Below are positions 27,280-38,024 of a stretch of 64,000 nt of DNA, in pieces; the first letter of the stretch is position 1, and every line of letters starts with the position of its first letter. The notes under the pieces are model-generated. The model had not been told where the DNA came from, did no database searches, and saw only the letters and a program-made list of their open reading frames with translations. Source of the stretch: Streptomyces nigrescens. GTDB taxonomy: Bacteria; Actinomycetota; Actinomycetes; Streptomycetales; Streptomycetaceae. The translations under genes and the position numbers were made by a program. The stretch is from assembly GCA_024349765.1 (NCBI GenBank), contig AP026074.1, forward strand, positions 248,001 to 312,000, read 5' to 3'.

Positions 27280-27711
27280 TCAACTCCCGTTCATGAAGCG
27301 GTACATGCCCACCGAATCGTGTGCGGCGGTGTCGGCGAAACCGAACTTCTCGTAGAGGTGGCGCGCGGGGCCGTCCGCGATCAGAGAGACGTACGCGGTG
27401 GCGGGCGCCCGGCTTTCCAGCTCCTCGGTGAGCGCGGCCATGATGCGCTTGCCGAGACCTTGCCCCTGGTGTGCGGGGTGCACGCAGATGTCGACGATCT
27501 GGAACGCGGTGCCGCCGTCCCCGATGATCCGCCCCATGCCGATGGGCTCGCCCTCGTGGTGGAGGACGACGCCGTACCAGGTATGGGGCAGGGCGAGCGC
27601 GACTGCGTCGGGGGCCCGGTCGGAGAGGCCGGCATCCGTCCGCAGGCGGCGGAAGACCTCGACGGAGGGCACACCCGCACGCAGCTCGTAAGGGCCACTT
27701 ATGCTGTCCAT
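27280..27711 (-). CDS. GNAT-family N-acetyltransferase
   Basis: A 143-residue single-domain GNAT protein. Motif A is DICVHPAHQGQGLGKRIMAA (acetyl-CoA binding Q-x-x-G-x-G) and motif B is the YEKFGFADTAA end typical of the fold. MGRIIGDGGTAFQIVDICVH is the central strand. The acceptor substrate is unknown. It is a monocistronic gene on the minus strand with the DHFR-like gene 55 bp upstream in the same direction. Confidence 0.9.
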   Translation of the reverse strand: MDSISGPYELRAGVPSVEVFRRLRTDAGLSDRAPDAVALALPHTWYGVVLHHEGEPIGMGRIIGDGGTAFQIVDICVHPAHQGQGLGKRIMAALTEELESRAPATAYVSLIADGPARHLYEKFGFADTAAHDSVGMYRFMNGS

Positions 27712-27766
27712 GCCTTACATGGTAGAGGTCGCCGGGTGCGGTGGGGAGTGGGGGTGACGAGGATCC

Positions 27767-28396
27767 TCACCCCTCTTCGTCCAGCGCGAAGGATCCGTAC
27801 TCGGGTGTGCCCGCTCGTTCGTAGGCGCAGTACTGCACTCCCGCACCCGTGGTGCGGGATTCCGTGAGCGTCCAGGCGACGGGCGTGGCGCCCTCGCCGA
27901 AGAGCCGCTTGCCGGTGCCGATGATCACGGGGTTGACGAGCAGCCGGTACTCGTCGACGAGGTCGTGCTGCTGCAGGGTGTGGATCAGGTCGCTGCTGCC
28001 CTGCGTCATGAGCACGCCGTCGAGTTGTTCCTTGAGTTGCGCGACGGACTGAGCGGCCTCGCCCTTCAGCAGGTGGGAGTTGTGCCACTCCAGGCTGTCG
28101 CGGGTGCGCGAGGCGACGTACTTGGGCATGGAGTTGAGCTTTACGGCGATCGGGTTGTTCTCGTCGGTGACCCGGGGCCAGTGGGCGGCGAAGATGTCGT
28201 AGGTCTTCCGGCCCAGCAGGAGATGGTCGGCGGTCCGCTCGAAGATCCCCGTCATGAGGTCCATGAAGTCCTCGTCGACGTACGGGACCTGCCAGCCGCC
28301 GTGCGGGAACCCTCTGTCGACGTCCTCGTTCGGGCCGCCGGGGGCCTGCATCACGCCGTCCAGGGTGACGAACGCGGTGACGATCAGTCTGCCCAT
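27767..28396 (-). CDS. Dihydrofolate-reductase-like (RibD C-terminal family) protein
   Basis: A 209-residue protein starting ATG 28396 (AAGGCAG upstream). MGRLIVTAFVTLDGVMQAPG, LGRKTYDIFAAHWP, GVLMTQGSSDLIHTLQQHDL and YRLLVNPVIIGTGKRLF are the landmarks of the RibD_C/YyaP-YwjB dihydrofolate-reductase-like family, NAD(P)H-binding oxidoreductases of mostly unknown substrate. True folate reduction is not implied. Tandem hairpins separate it from argG upstream. Confidence 0.88.
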   Translation of the reverse strand: MGRLIVTAFVTLDGVMQAPGGPNEDVDRGFPHGGWQVPYVDEDFMDLMTGIFERTADHLLLGRKTYDIFAAHWPRVTDENNPIAVKLNSMPKYVASRTRDSLEWHNSHLLKGEAAQSVAQLKEQLDGVLMTQGSSDLIHTLQQHDLVDEYRLLVNPVIIGTGKRLFGEGATPVAWTLTESRTTGAGVQYCAYERAGTPEYGSFALDEEG

Positions 28397-28490
28397 GGTG
28401 CTGCCTTTCGGGTACGGAATCCGCGTGCACCCGGAATGACTCCCGGGGCGGCGAGCACTCCCGCCACGTACCACCTTGGCGCATGCAACA

Positions 28491-28575
28491 GCGGCCGGCT
28501 CGGCGCCATGAGCGCTGAGCCGGCCGCTTCGGTGCTGCGTCACCCGGAGGACGGCGAGCGTGCTGCTCGCCGTCC
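28491..28575. terminator. Two tandem terminator hairpins downstream of argG
   Basis: Hairpin 1 (28549-28575) has an 11-bp perfect stem GGACGGCGAGC/GCTCGCCGTCC with a 5-nt loop. Hairpin 2 (28491-28527) has an 11-bp perfect stem GCGGCCGGCTC/GAGCCGGCCGC with a 15-nt loop. Both follow the argG stop on the minus strand. Confidence 0.85.
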
Positions 28576-28601
28576 GGGCTGGTCAGTCCGTTTCCGTCCG
28601 T

Positions 28602-30080
<1,479 letters not shown>

Positions 30081-30253
30081 AAAGGGAATGTGGCGTGCCG
30101 CGCGAAGCGGTCACTCAAAGTGAAGTTGCTGGTACGGAAGCGTGCCGACAGTGAGCCCGGGCGCGGCCGGCACCGCCTCGCGCGCCCCCGTGCCGGAGCG
30201 GAGAATGGTGCCCTGGGCCGGTAGCTCCCTGCCGGTCGCGGAGGAGGTAGCCG

Positions 30254-30641
30254 ATGCGCCACACCCATCTGACCGGGGAGTCGGAGACCTACACCGACGC
30301 GCGTGAGGAGCTGCGGCAGGCCGAGATCGAGCTGATGCGCCACCCCCACCTTCCGCGCGCACGCCCGCGACCGGCAGTGGACGAACCTGCGGCTGCTGAG
30401 CGCCGGTTCCAGCACCTTCAAGTACGACCTCGGCAGCGAGGACGCCGAGGGCAACCAGGACTCGACGGTGTCGGTCTTCACCCGGGACGGCAACGGGGAC
30501 GTGCGCCACTTCTATTCGGCGCACCCCCGGATGGCCGAGGACATCGACCAGCGCGGGATCGACCTGCTCTGCCCGGTGTGGCACTTCCTCGACCTCACCC
30601 GGCACGGCCGGGGCGACTGGTTCGCCGCACTCGGCTACTAG
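30254..30641 (+). pseudogene. DUF899 (thioredoxin-like) protein with large internal deletion
   Basis: A good ribosome-binding site (GGAGGAGGT) and ATG 30254 begin a frame reading MRHTHLTGESETYTDAREEL then RQAEIELMRH, the normal N-terminus of DUF899 proteins. From about 30360 the family continues only in another frame, beginning AHARDRQWTNLRLLSAGSST and ending HGRGDWFAALGY with a stop at 30639-30641. About 100 or more central residues are missing and the two ends are out of frame, so a deletion destroyed the gene. DUF899 proteins are usually about 230-260 residues. The intact frame on this strand runs on to 30796 but is nonsense after the junction. Confidence 0.8.
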
Positions 30642-30677
30642 ACGAACGAGACGGCCGAGAAGAGCGCCTTCCCGCAC

Positions 30678-30707
30678 GGGGGCTGCACCGCGTGCGGCGC
30701 AGCCCCC
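30678..30707. terminator. Terminator hairpin of the 2-MIB operon
   Basis: A 9-bp perfect stem, GGGGGCTGC with GCAGCCCCC, and a 12-nt loop lie just past the methyltransferase stop on the minus strand. Confidence 0.8.
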
Positions 30708-30713
30708 GGAGAG

Positions 30714-31589
30714 TCACACCCGGTCGGCCGCGATCAGCAGGTACTGGAAGCTGCCGTTGCGGTAGGCGTTCAGGAAGGTGTCCTCGATGCCGGTGACCAA
30801 GTGGTCGGCCTGGCGGCGCAGTTCCCAGTAGGGGAGTGCGGCCGCCGTGAGGTCCTGGACGTGCACGGGGACGAGCCTGTTGCGGGCCATGGCGCGGAAG
30901 TACGCCGAACGGGGGTGGATGTCGCAGATGTAGTGGGCGTTGATGAGGGACACCTCGCGGGAGGCGCGACCATACGCGTCGTTGTAGCAGCCGGTGATCA
31001 CGACGTAGCGGCCACCGCGCCGCAGCAGTCGTGCGTGCTCCGCGAACAGCAGGTCCAGTTCGACGTACATGCTCGACTCGTTGTTCCAGGACGCCGCGTA
31101 CGCGCCGGAGGTGAAGCCGGTGTCGAGCATGTTGCGGTGGTGGTAGCGCACCTTCGCGTCGATACCGCGCTTGCGGGCCTGCTCGTTGGCGAAGTCGGCC
31201 TGTTTGGCGGAGATGGTGGCCCCGTCGGTGTGGCACCCGTAGCGCAGGTGCGCGACCACGCTGCCGCCGCCGCGACCGCAGCCGGCGTCGAAGACACGGT
31301 CGGTGGGGGAGAGGCCGCCGAGGTGGGAGGCGAGGAGTTCGGCCTGGGCGTGTTCCAGCCGGTGCAGTTCGCCGGTGATCCGCTCGCGGCGGCGGTCGGG
31401 GTCCGGTTCCTCCAGTACGGACCGGTCGGCGTCCCCGATGCCGTAGTGGTGGTGGTACAGGTCGTCGATCTTGCCGAGTTCGAGGTTGACCGGGTTTTCC
31501 TCGGCGTTCCAGTAGTCCGCGACACGGGACTGGTACGTGGACTGGGTCGGCACCGGTGTGCGTGCGGTGTCGGCGTGAGCGATGGTCAA
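30714..31589 (-). CDS. gppmt: Geranyl diphosphate 2-C-methyltransferase (2-MIB pathway)
   Basis: A 291-residue SAM-dependent methyltransferase. Motif I is RVFDAGCGRGGGSVVAHLRY, and NMLDTGFTSGAYAASWNNES followed by SSMYVELDLLFAEHARLL matches the GPP 2-methyltransferases that make 2-methyl-GPP for 2-methylisoborneol. It is the third gene of the operon, 31 bp after the cyclase. The product is the substrate of the neighbouring cyclase, giving the earthy odorant 2-MIB. Function is firm from both motifs and operon context. Confidence 0.95.
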   Translation of the reverse strand: MTIAHADTARTPVPTQSTYQSRVADYWNAEENPVNLELGKIDDLYHHHYGIGDADRSVLEEPDPDRRRERITGELHRLEHAQAELLASHLGGLSPTDRVFDAGCGRGGGSVVAHLRYGCHTDGATISAKQADFANEQARKRGIDAKVRYHHRNMLDTGFTSGAYAASWNNESSMYVELDLLFAEHARLLRRGGRYVVITGCYNDAYGRASREVSLINAHYICDIHPRSAYFRAMARNRLVPVHVQDLTAAALPYWELRRQADHLVTGIEDTFLNAYRNGSFQYLLIAADRV

Positions 31590-31620
31590 CGGAGCTCCTT
31601 GCGGTGGTGCGCGGATCGGT

Positions 31621-32679
31621 CTACCAGTAATTCGGCAGGTGGTAGCGGTCGGTGTTCGTGGCGTGCCACTCGTGGTTGCCGGAGACCCAGTCGGCCAGGC
31701 TCCGGACGTACCTTTCGAGGAGAGGGGAGAGGGCGGCCAGCGGGGCCGACTCCGTCTCGAACGCCTCCATGATCTGGTTGTGGATCCCGACGCTCTTGAG
31801 GTAGGCGGCCTTGAGACCGCGTTTGTCGTTGGCGGCCACGACCTGCGGCAGGTTCAGATGGGTCGGGTCACTGGCCAGTTCCTTGGTGAAGGAGTACAGG
31901 TCGTTGACGATGGTCGTGGCGTTGCAGGCCAGAGCGGTGACCCGCTGGACCTCGGGGCGGGCGTAGAGCGGTTCGGGGAGTTCGTAGCCGTCCACGGCGT
32001 CCACGATGGACAGGCAGGGGCGGAAGTTGTTGAACTGCCGCATCACCAGGTACTCCCAGACCTCCGGTACGTGCCGCGTCTCGGCCCAGGACGCCTCGGC
32101 GAGATAGCCGAGGTGCAACCGCGCCATGTCATGGACGAACCGGCCGGTCTGACTGGGGGTGGCGAAGGCCGCGTAGTCCTTGAGGGCGCAGTGGTACGAG
32201 CGCAGCGGGCCGTCGGCCTGCACGCCGCCGCGCCACTCCTCCTCCGTTTCGGCGGTGCCGTGGAACGGGTCGAGGGCCGACTGGGCCATGATCAGTCGGC
32301 CGCCCAGGCCGCGGCGTGCGCCGCCCCGGCCTTCGTCCTCCTCGCAGTAGCAGCTGTCGACGAGGTTCTCGGCCAGCAGCAACTCGCCTGCGGCGGTGAG
32401 GCGTTCGAGATCGGCCGCACCGGGATGCTGCAGGACGACGGCCCGCCCGAACTGGAACTGCGTGAAGTCCCCCGTCCACTGCGCGGGGAAGAGGTCCAGC
32501 CGGCGGGCCCATGCCTCCAGTCTGCGGTCGACCTCCTTGACCTTGTCCGGGTCGGCGGGGACGGCGGGCCGGTACCGCAGCCCGGGGACGGCTCCGCCGC
32601 GTCGGGCCTGCGAGGAGCGGGCGAGGCTCGGCGGACCGGGCAACGCGAACCCGGCGGAGGTGTTGGGGGGCGTGCTCAT
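31621..32679 (-). CDS. 2-methylisoborneol synthase (terpene cyclase)
   Basis: A 352-residue class I terpene synthase converting 2-methyl-GPP to 2-methylisoborneol. The Asp-rich Mg2+ motif is in ENLVDSCYCEEDEGRGGARR and the NSE triad in NATTIVNDLYSFTKELASDP; RYHLPNYW near the C-terminus is also typical. The first about 50 residues are Pro/Ser/Ala rich and disordered (GFALPGPPSLARSSQARRGG), the region that targets this cyclase into the family 2B encapsulin shell in characterised Streptomyces systems. It lies 18 bp downstream of the shell gene. Confidence 0.95.
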   Translation of the reverse strand: MSTPPNTSAGFALPGPPSLARSSQARRGGAVPGLRYRPAVPADPDKVKEVDRRLEAWARRLDLFPAQWTGDFTQFQFGRAVVLQHPGAADLERLTAAGELLLAENLVDSCYCEEDEGRGGARRGLGGRLIMAQSALDPFHGTAETEEEWRGGVQADGPLRSYHCALKDYAAFATPSQTGRFVHDMARLHLGYLAEASWAETRHVPEVWEYLVMRQFNNFRPCLSIVDAVDGYELPEPLYARPEVQRVTALACNATTIVNDLYSFTKELASDPTHLNLPQVVAANDKRGLKAAYLKSVGIHNQIMEAFETESAPLAALSPLLERYVRSLADWVSGNHEWHATNTDRYHLPNYW

Positions 32680-32697
32680 GGTTCGTACTCCACCTGG

Positions 32698-34140
32698 TCA
32701 GTCGGTGCTCCGGCCGATCTGGACGTTCTCCAGGACTCCGGCTGCGTCGGGCACGAGGATGGCCACCGAGTAGTAGGCGGTGATGAGGTAACGGATGACC
32801 GCGGCCTGGTCGATGCCCATGAAACGCACGTTGAGGCCGGGCTGGAACTCCTCGGGGATGCCGGTCTGGTACAGGCCGACGACGCCCTGGTCCGCCTCTC
32901 CGGTGCGCAGCGCGATGATGCTGCTGGTGTTCGTATCGCTGATCGGGATCTTGCCGCACGGAAAGATCGGGACGCCGCGCCAGGCGGGAACCTGATGCCC
33001 GTTGACATCCGCCGTACCCGGTACCAGACCGCGCCTGTTGCACTGCCGGAAGAAGGCGGCGATCGCCTTCGGATGGGCCAGGAACAGCCGGGTCTTGCGA
33101 CGCATGGCCAACAGGTCGTCCATGTCGTCGGGGGTGGGCGGGCCGGTGTGGGTGCTGATGCGCTGGCCGTAGTCGGTGTTGTGCAGCAGTCCGAACTCCC
33201 GGTTGTTGACCAGCTCCCACTCCTGGCGCTCGCGGATCTCCTCCACGGTGAGCCGGATCTGCTGCTGCGTCTGGTCCATCGGGTCGTTGTAGAGATCGGC
33301 GACCCGGCTGTGCACCCGGAGGACGGTCTGGGTCAGGGAGAGTTCGTACTCGCGCGGGGCGAGGTCGTAGTCGACGAAACCGCCGGACAGCGTCGGCTCC
33401 CCGACGTGCCCCGCCTGCACCGGCACATCCGCCTCTCCCTTGCGGTTCGCGGGGAGCTGCTGCCGCTCCGCGTACGCCGCCAGATGTGCGGCGAGCGACG
33501 GCACCCGGTCGGTGAACTCCCGGATCACGTCCCAGGGAAGCGCCAGCAGCACGCCCGCGGTTTCGGCCCGGACCGAGCTCTGCCACCGAGGGTCGGGCCG
33601 GCCGATCGCCTCGTCGCCCATCTGGTCACCGTCCGTGACGACGCCGAGGACTTCCTCCTCGCCGTACTTGCCGGCGGTGTAGCGGGAGAACCGGCCGTGC
33701 ACGACGAGGTACGCCTCGGTGGCCGGCTGTCCTGCCTCGAAGAGGGTCTGGCCGGCCCGGACCTCCCGGACGCGGAAACGGCCGGCGATCTCCTTGAGGA
33801 CCTCGATGTCGTCGTAACCGCGCAGGACGGGCAGCTCGGTGAGGGTCTGGGGGATCACTCTGATGTCGTCGGCGCCGTTCTGCTCGAACTGGACACGGCC
33901 CCGGCCGACCCGGAGTTGCAGACGCCGGTTGACCCGGTAGGTGCCGCCCTTGACGTCCACCCACGGCAGCATCTTCACCAGCCACCGCGAGGTGATGGCC
34001 TGCATCTGGGGCTCGGACTTGGTGGTGGTCGCCAACTGGCGCGCGGCCTGTGTGCTGAGGCTGGTGAGCGCACTGTCTGCGGGTGGTTCGAGATCGGGCT
34101 CTTCGGCGGCGGGACCGGTGACGCTGTCCGGTACGGACAC
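32698..34140 (-). CDS. Family 2B encapsulin shell protein with cyclic-nucleotide-binding domain
   Basis: A 480-residue protein started at GTG 34140 with GGGAGGGAAA upstream. It was long annotated as a cNMP-binding regulator (EshA-like), but this family forms HK97-fold nanocompartments around the 2-MIB cyclase. The HK97-like N- and C-terminal parts surround a central cNMP domain (about 120-230: [29 protein letters not shown]-type loop). [20 protein letters not shown] and [20 protein letters not shown] are shell-domain landmarks. It is the first gene of the 2-MIB operon. The identity comes from family knowledge; the ligand of the cNMP domain is not known. Confidence 0.93.
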   Translation of the reverse strand: MSVPDSVTGPAAEEPDLEPPADSALTSLSTQAARQLATTTKSEPQMQAITSRWLVKMLPWVDVKGGTYRVNRRLQLRVGRGRVQFEQNGADDIRVIPQTLTELPVLRGYDDIEVLKEIAGRFRVREVRAGQTLFEAGQPATEAYLVVHGRFSRYTAGKYGEEEVLGVVTDGDQMGDEAIGRPDPRWQSSVRAETAGVLLALPWDVIREFTDRVPSLAAHLAAYAERQQLPANRKGEADVPVQAGHVGEPTLSGGFVDYDLAPREYELSLTQTVLRVHSRVADLYNDPMDQTQQQIRLTVEEIRERQEWELVNNREFGLLHNTDYGQRISTHTGPPTPDDMDDLLAMRRKTRLFLAHPKAIAAFFRQCNRRGLVPGTADVNGHQVPAWRGVPIFPCGKIPISDTNTSSIIALRTGEADQGVVGLYQTGIPEEFQPGLNVRFMGIDQAAVIRYLITAYYSVAILVPDAAGVLENVQIGRSTD

Positions 34141-34457
34141 TTTCCCTCCCGGGACGTGAACAGAAGTGAGCAGAACGGCCGGTGGTGAGCAGGGTGGCCG
34201 TGCGCAGGAACAACCCAAACAGGAGGAAGATCGGGTGGGTACGGCGCGAAAGGGGGCGACGTTCGCATTCAGGAGTCACAAACCCCAAAACGAGGCAAAC
34301 GGACCTCGTCCATGCTTCCGCACGCCCTCCGGCTGCCGCATGATCCAGGAATACGGGCACCGGGAACCCGTGGGCCCGCACGCACTCCGGCCGCCCGCAG
34401 CCGTCGCGGTACGGTGCCCGCGATGGCTGCGGGCGGCCCCGGGACGCGGCGGCGCCG
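34141..34457. other. Intergenic region upstream of the 2-MIB operon
   Basis: This 317-bp gap carries the promoter region of the shell gene (minus strand). It includes an A-rich patch around 34260-34300 (TCACAAACCCCAAAACGAGG), unusual for this DNA, which is the likely promoter area. No gene is seen. Confidence 0.5.
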
Positions 34458-34646
34458 CTCGTACGGGCCGCGCAGCGCGGCGACGCCCTCGTCATGGACG
34501 ACCTGCTCAAGCTGGTGACGCCGTACGTCACGCGGCTGTGCGGCCCGATCGCCCCGCGCGACACCGCGGACGCCGTACCGGAATCCCTTCTCGCGGTGTT
34601 CCGGGGGGCTGCGCGGGCTGCGGGATCCACATATTCGGGATCATGA
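34458..34646 (+). pseudogene. Sigma-70 family factor, N-terminal remnant
   Basis: In one frame the strand reads LVRAAQRGDALVMDDLLKLV, then TPYVTRLCGPIAPRDTADAV, then PESLLAVFRG. This is the sigma2-region start of a sigma factor (RGDxxAMDxLL, RLCGPIAxxDxxDAxQE, LLAVFRGLRGLRDP in intact relatives). After VFRG one extra G shifts the frame; removing it gives RGLRGLRDPHI, the expected continuation. The rest of the gene is absent, so this is a truncated, frameshifted fossil. Confidence 0.7.
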
Positions 34647-34724
34647 GGGAGTCCCTTCGTCGGATGCGAGAAGCCGCCTCATCCGCCAGGAGGCGGCCGC
34701 CCCCGCGAAAGTTCCCTCCTGGTG

Positions 34725-35921
34725 CTAGGCCTCGGCGATGTCCTGGTCGGGGTCTTGGCCGGGGGCCTGGGCGGGGGCCGTGGCGTCGGTGGTCTTCGGC
34801 CGGCCACCGGCGAGCCGTAGCGTCACGGCAGCCGCGACGCCCGCCAGCAGGCCCCAGGTCAGTGCGGCCGGGATGCCCTCGCCGAGGCCGGCGGCCAGGT
34901 GCAGCAGCCCCCATTGCAGACCCGTCCCGTCCGTCGCCATCCGCAGCAGCTGGCTCGCCAGCAGGCCGAGCACGGTCGCGCACACCGCGCCGACCGCCAT
35001 CGCCGGGACGGTGGCGCGGGTGAGCAGTGCGGGCAGCCGCCGCAGGGCCCACCACACCACGACGAGCAGCAGTACGTCGGCGGCGCGATACAGGAGCCAG
35101 TCGCCGAGCGGCGTCCCCGCCGGGTCCGTCCAGGCACCGAACAGCAGCCACTGCCGCAGGAGGTCGCCCGGTTCGGAGAGCAGCCCGATGTTCGGGGACA
35201 CCGTCTGGAGGGCGGCGGCGACCGACTGGTACGAGAGGACCATCAGGGACACGGCGATCACCGCGGTCCCGACGGTGGCGGCCAGGCGGGCCGCGCGGGC
35301 CGGGACTTCCGCCGGCGGCAGCGGAGCGGTTTCCTTGGCCGTGACCCGCGCTGCGACCACGGTCACCACCGCCGCGACCAGCGCGGCCAGCACCAGGATC
35401 TGCCGCCCGGAGCCGATCACGCCTGCGAGCCGGGGCAGGAAGCGGAAACTGCCGTGCCCGCCCGCGGCAATCATCCAGGGCGCGGAGACGGCCACCGCCA
35501 GGGTCCCGGCCACCACGCCCCACGCCCACGTCGCGAGCAGTGCGGCCGCCGTCCGGCCGCGGCCGCCGCGCACCGGCGGCAGCCTGCGGACCAGGAGCAG
35601 CGCCCCGAGCAGGAAGAAGGCGAAGACCGCGCCGAACCGGATCTGCAGCGCGGTCGTGTAGAGCGAGAGGTAGCGGGCACTGTCGACCAGGGCTTCGCCC
35701 CCGATCCCGCCGGACGCCTCGCCATTGAGCTGGGTCGAGGACGGGGGGTCGTACGACCAGGGGGCGAGCCAGTGCTCCAGATCGGCGGTGGCCGGGCCGC
35801 CGATGACGTTGGTGGCGCCCGGCAGGTGCAGCGCGTGCGCGCTCGTCCCCGCCCACCAGAGAAGCGCCGTGAGCACCACCCCGCCGGCCAGTGCCGGTAT
35901 CGCCGCGTGCCGATATGTCAT
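34725..35921 (-). CDS. Multi-pass membrane protein, hypothetical
   Basis: A 398-residue integral membrane protein started at ATG 35921 (GGGGGAAC upstream). I count about eight hydrophobic segments, among them IPALAGGVVLTALLWWAG, IRFGAVFAFFLLGALLLV and ILVLAALVAAVVTVVAA. A first extracytoplasmic loop of about 50 residues contains LAPWSYDPPSSTQLNGEASG. The C-terminus is an Ala/Pro/Gln/Asp-rich cytoplasmic tail. No transporter or enzyme motif is recognised. It is monocistronic by position. Confidence 0.78.
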   Translation of the reverse strand: MTYRHAAIPALAGGVVLTALLWWAGTSAHALHLPGATNVIGGPATADLEHWLAPWSYDPPSSTQLNGEASGGIGGEALVDSARYLSLYTTALQIRFGAVFAFFLLGALLLVRRLPPVRGGRGRTAAALLATWAWGVVAGTLAVAVSAPWMIAAGGHGSFRFLPRLAGVIGSGRQILVLAALVAAVVTVVAARVTAKETAPLPPAEVPARAARLAATVGTAVIAVSLMVLSYQSVAAALQTVSPNIGLLSEPGDLLRQWLLFGAWTDPAGTPLGDWLLYRAADVLLLVVVWWALRRLPALLTRATVPAMAVGAVCATVLGLLASQLLRMATDGTGLQWGLLHLAAGLGEGIPAALTWGLLAGVAAAVTLRLAGGRPKTTDATAPAQAPGQDPDQDIAEA

Positions 35922-36073
35922 GTGTTCCCCCGCCTTGGTCACGCAACCTGTGAATCCCCTGTGCACGTGGAGATTACGGGGCATTGATCACACCCGGATC
36001 ACGGCCGTCTCCGCGGATCAGGGGCGTATCCGATGGCGGGAGGTGAGCACACGCGCACAGCGTTGCGGTACTT

Positions 36074-36115
<42 letters not shown>

Positions 36116-36116
36116 G

Positions 36117-36542
36117 TTAGAAGGACCCCAGGTCGGCGGACACCCAGTGTTCCGGCTGCAGATAGATGACGACGTGCGCACCGAGCTGGGCCTGGTCGAA
36201 TTCCACGAAGTCGGCGACCTTGTCCTGGGGGAGGTACCGCGCGGCCATCTCCCAGGACCGCTCGCGGCTGTCCGGTTCCGTCCTGATCACCGGCCCCTCC
36301 ACCGACACGTAGCGCACCGTCGGCTCGGTCCGCTGCACCATGAGGCTGAAACGCCCCGCAGCCCGAATCGCTCGTGCCTTCCGGGAATCAGGCCCGGTGC
36401 GCACCCACAGCTCGCCGCCCGGCGTGTACTGGTACCAGATGGGGACCGTCAGCGGTGCGCGGTCCGGCCGCTCGACCACTGACAGCGCACCGATGTGAGG
36501 TTCCGCCAGAAACTGTTCGCGTTCTCCTATCGACAAGGTCAT
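36117..36542 (-). CDS. Pyridoxamine 5'-phosphate oxidase-like flavin/F420-binding protein
   Basis: A 141-residue split-barrel protein (start MTLSIGERE at 36542; ATG 36554 is also possible). PHIGALSVVERPDRAPLTVP, WVRTGPDSRKARAIRAAGRF and VRYVSVEGPVIRTEPDS follow the PPOX-fold pattern, in which FMN or F420 binds between subunits. Actinobacteria have many F420-dependent members. Cofactor and substrate cannot be told from sequence. It is convergent with nothing; a GTTGCC microsatellite follows the stop. Confidence 0.87.
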   Translation of the reverse strand: MTLSIGEREQFLAEPHIGALSVVERPDRAPLTVPIWYQYTPGGELWVRTGPDSRKARAIRAAGRFSLMVQRTEPTVRYVSVEGPVIRTEPDSRERSWEMAARYLPQDKVADFVEFDQAQLGAHVVIYLQPEHWVSADLGSF

Positions 36543-36647
36543 GGGGCCGACCATAGTCCGGCCGACGACTCCCGGCCGTTCTTTTCGGGGCGTGGGTCGA
36601 ACCGGTTGCTGCCCCGGCGTTCCCCTTGCCGTCGGGGCGCTGTGCCG

Positions 36648-37886
36648 TCAGCTGCTGCCGGCGCGCCGGGCGGGGAACCCGTGTGCCCGGGCGGCCAGTA
36701 CGACGACGAGGACGGGGACGAGCAGGGTCAGGACGGTCCAGGGGAAGGCGTCGGCCCCGACGGCCTGCAGGAGGAGGCCGCCGATGATGCCGCCGGCGGC
36801 CATGGCGGCGTTCCACAGGGTCACCAGCATGGCCTGGGCCGCGTCGGCCGCCTCTCCACCGGCTTGGCCCGCGGCAGTCTGCAACAGGGTGGGAATGCCG
36901 CCCCAGCCCAGGCCCCACAGGGCGGCGGCGACGTACACCAGCGCGTGGCTGCCGGAGAAGGCGCCCAGGACCGCGGCGGCGACGCCGACCAGCACGGCGC
37001 CGGCGAGGGTCAAGGTGCGCAAGTGGCCGTGGATGAAGGTGCCGACGATCCAGATGCTCGCCAGCGAGGCGATGCCGAAGACCAGCAGAGCCGCGTCGGT
37101 CTGGTCGCCGAGGCCGATGTGGCGGAGGAAGGTGGCGATGTAGGCGTAGAGGATTGTGTGCGCCAGGACGAAGACGAGGGTGACGAACAGCACCGGGGCC
37201 ACACCCGGGACGCGCAGGGGCCGGCGCATCGGGAGCTTGCCGCCGGCCTTCTGGCCCGGGTAGTCGGGCACCGCGACGGCGATCCAGACCAGCAACACCA
37301 GGGTCAGGGCGGTCATGGCGAGGAAGGCGGCCTGCCAGGAGACCACTTGGCCCAGGAAGGTGCCGGCCGGGACGCCCAGGGACAGCGCGACGGGGATGCC
37401 CGCCATGGCGATCGCGATGGCGCGGCCCTCCTGGTGGGGGGCGACCATCCGGCGGGCGTAGCCGGCCAGCAGGGCCCAGGCCAGCCCGGCGGCGACACCG
37501 GCGACGAACCGGGCGACGAGGGTCAGTGGGTAGTTCGCCGACCATGCGGTGACGGTGTTGGCGACGGCGAAGCCGGCCATGGCCGTCAGCAGCAGGCGCT
37601 TGCGCCGCCAGCCGGCGGTGGCCGCGGACAGCGGGATGGCCGTGAGCACCGTGCCCAGCGCGTAGATGGTCACCGTCTGGCCGGTGGCCGACTCGCTCGT
37701 GTGCAGGCCGGCGCTCATCGCGGGCAGCAGCCCGGCCGGCAGGGTCTCGGTGAGGCTGGTGATGAACACCGCGATGGCCAGCGCGAGCAGCGCCCCCATC
37801 GGCAGTTTTTTGTGGAGAGTTGATGTCCCGTCAGGAAGGTGGGCCGAGGATATGGCGGTGTCTGTGGGCAGCTCAGTGCTTCGCAT
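36648..37886 (-). CDS. MFS efflux transporter (DHA1/AraJ type)
   Basis: A 412-residue major facilitator with 12 predicted transmembrane helices. The loop 2-3 motif is GWRRKRLLLTAMAGF (G-x-x-x-D/R-R-x-x-R/K type), and the antiporter-like motif in helix 5 is GIPVALSLGVPAGTFLGQVV, so proton-driven drug or sugar efflux is likely. The start at 37886 has no clear ribosome-binding site. It is divergent from the thioesterase gene at 38025 with a 138-bp gap. The substrate is unknown. Confidence 0.9.
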   Translation of the reverse strand: MRSTELPTDTAISSAHLPDGTSTLHKKLPMGALLALAIAVFITSLTETLPAGLLPAMSAGLHTSESATGQTVTIYALGTVLTAIPLSAATAGWRRKRLLLTAMAGFAVANTVTAWSANYPLTLVARFVAGVAAGLAWALLAGYARRMVAPHQEGRAIAIAMAGIPVALSLGVPAGTFLGQVVSWQAAFLAMTALTLVLLVWIAVAVPDYPGQKAGGKLPMRRPLRVPGVAPVLFVTLVFVLAHTILYAYIATFLRHIGLGDQTDAALLVFGIASLASIWIVGTFIHGHLRTLTLAGAVLVGVAAAVLGAFSGSHALVYVAAALWGLGWGGIPTLLQTAAGQAGGEAADAAQAMLVTLWNAAMAAGGIIGGLLLQAVGADAFPWTVLTLLVPVLVVVLAARAHGFPARRAGSS

Positions 37887-38024
37887 GAGGGGATGCTGAA
37901 ACCTTCCCATAAGTGTGAAGGTCAAGTCCGGCTTGCCTGCGGGTGGATCCCGTGCCTCTGGGGCTGCCTCTCCTTCGCATCCGCATCTCGATCAACCGTG
38001 CGAGAGGTGGTTACGATCTCGCCC

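Noticed and set aside
31582-34188. 868-codon open frame on the plus strand opposite the 2-MIB operon
   Set aside because: It is the antisense shadow of three well-recognised minus-strand genes; high third-position GC keeps the opposite frame open.
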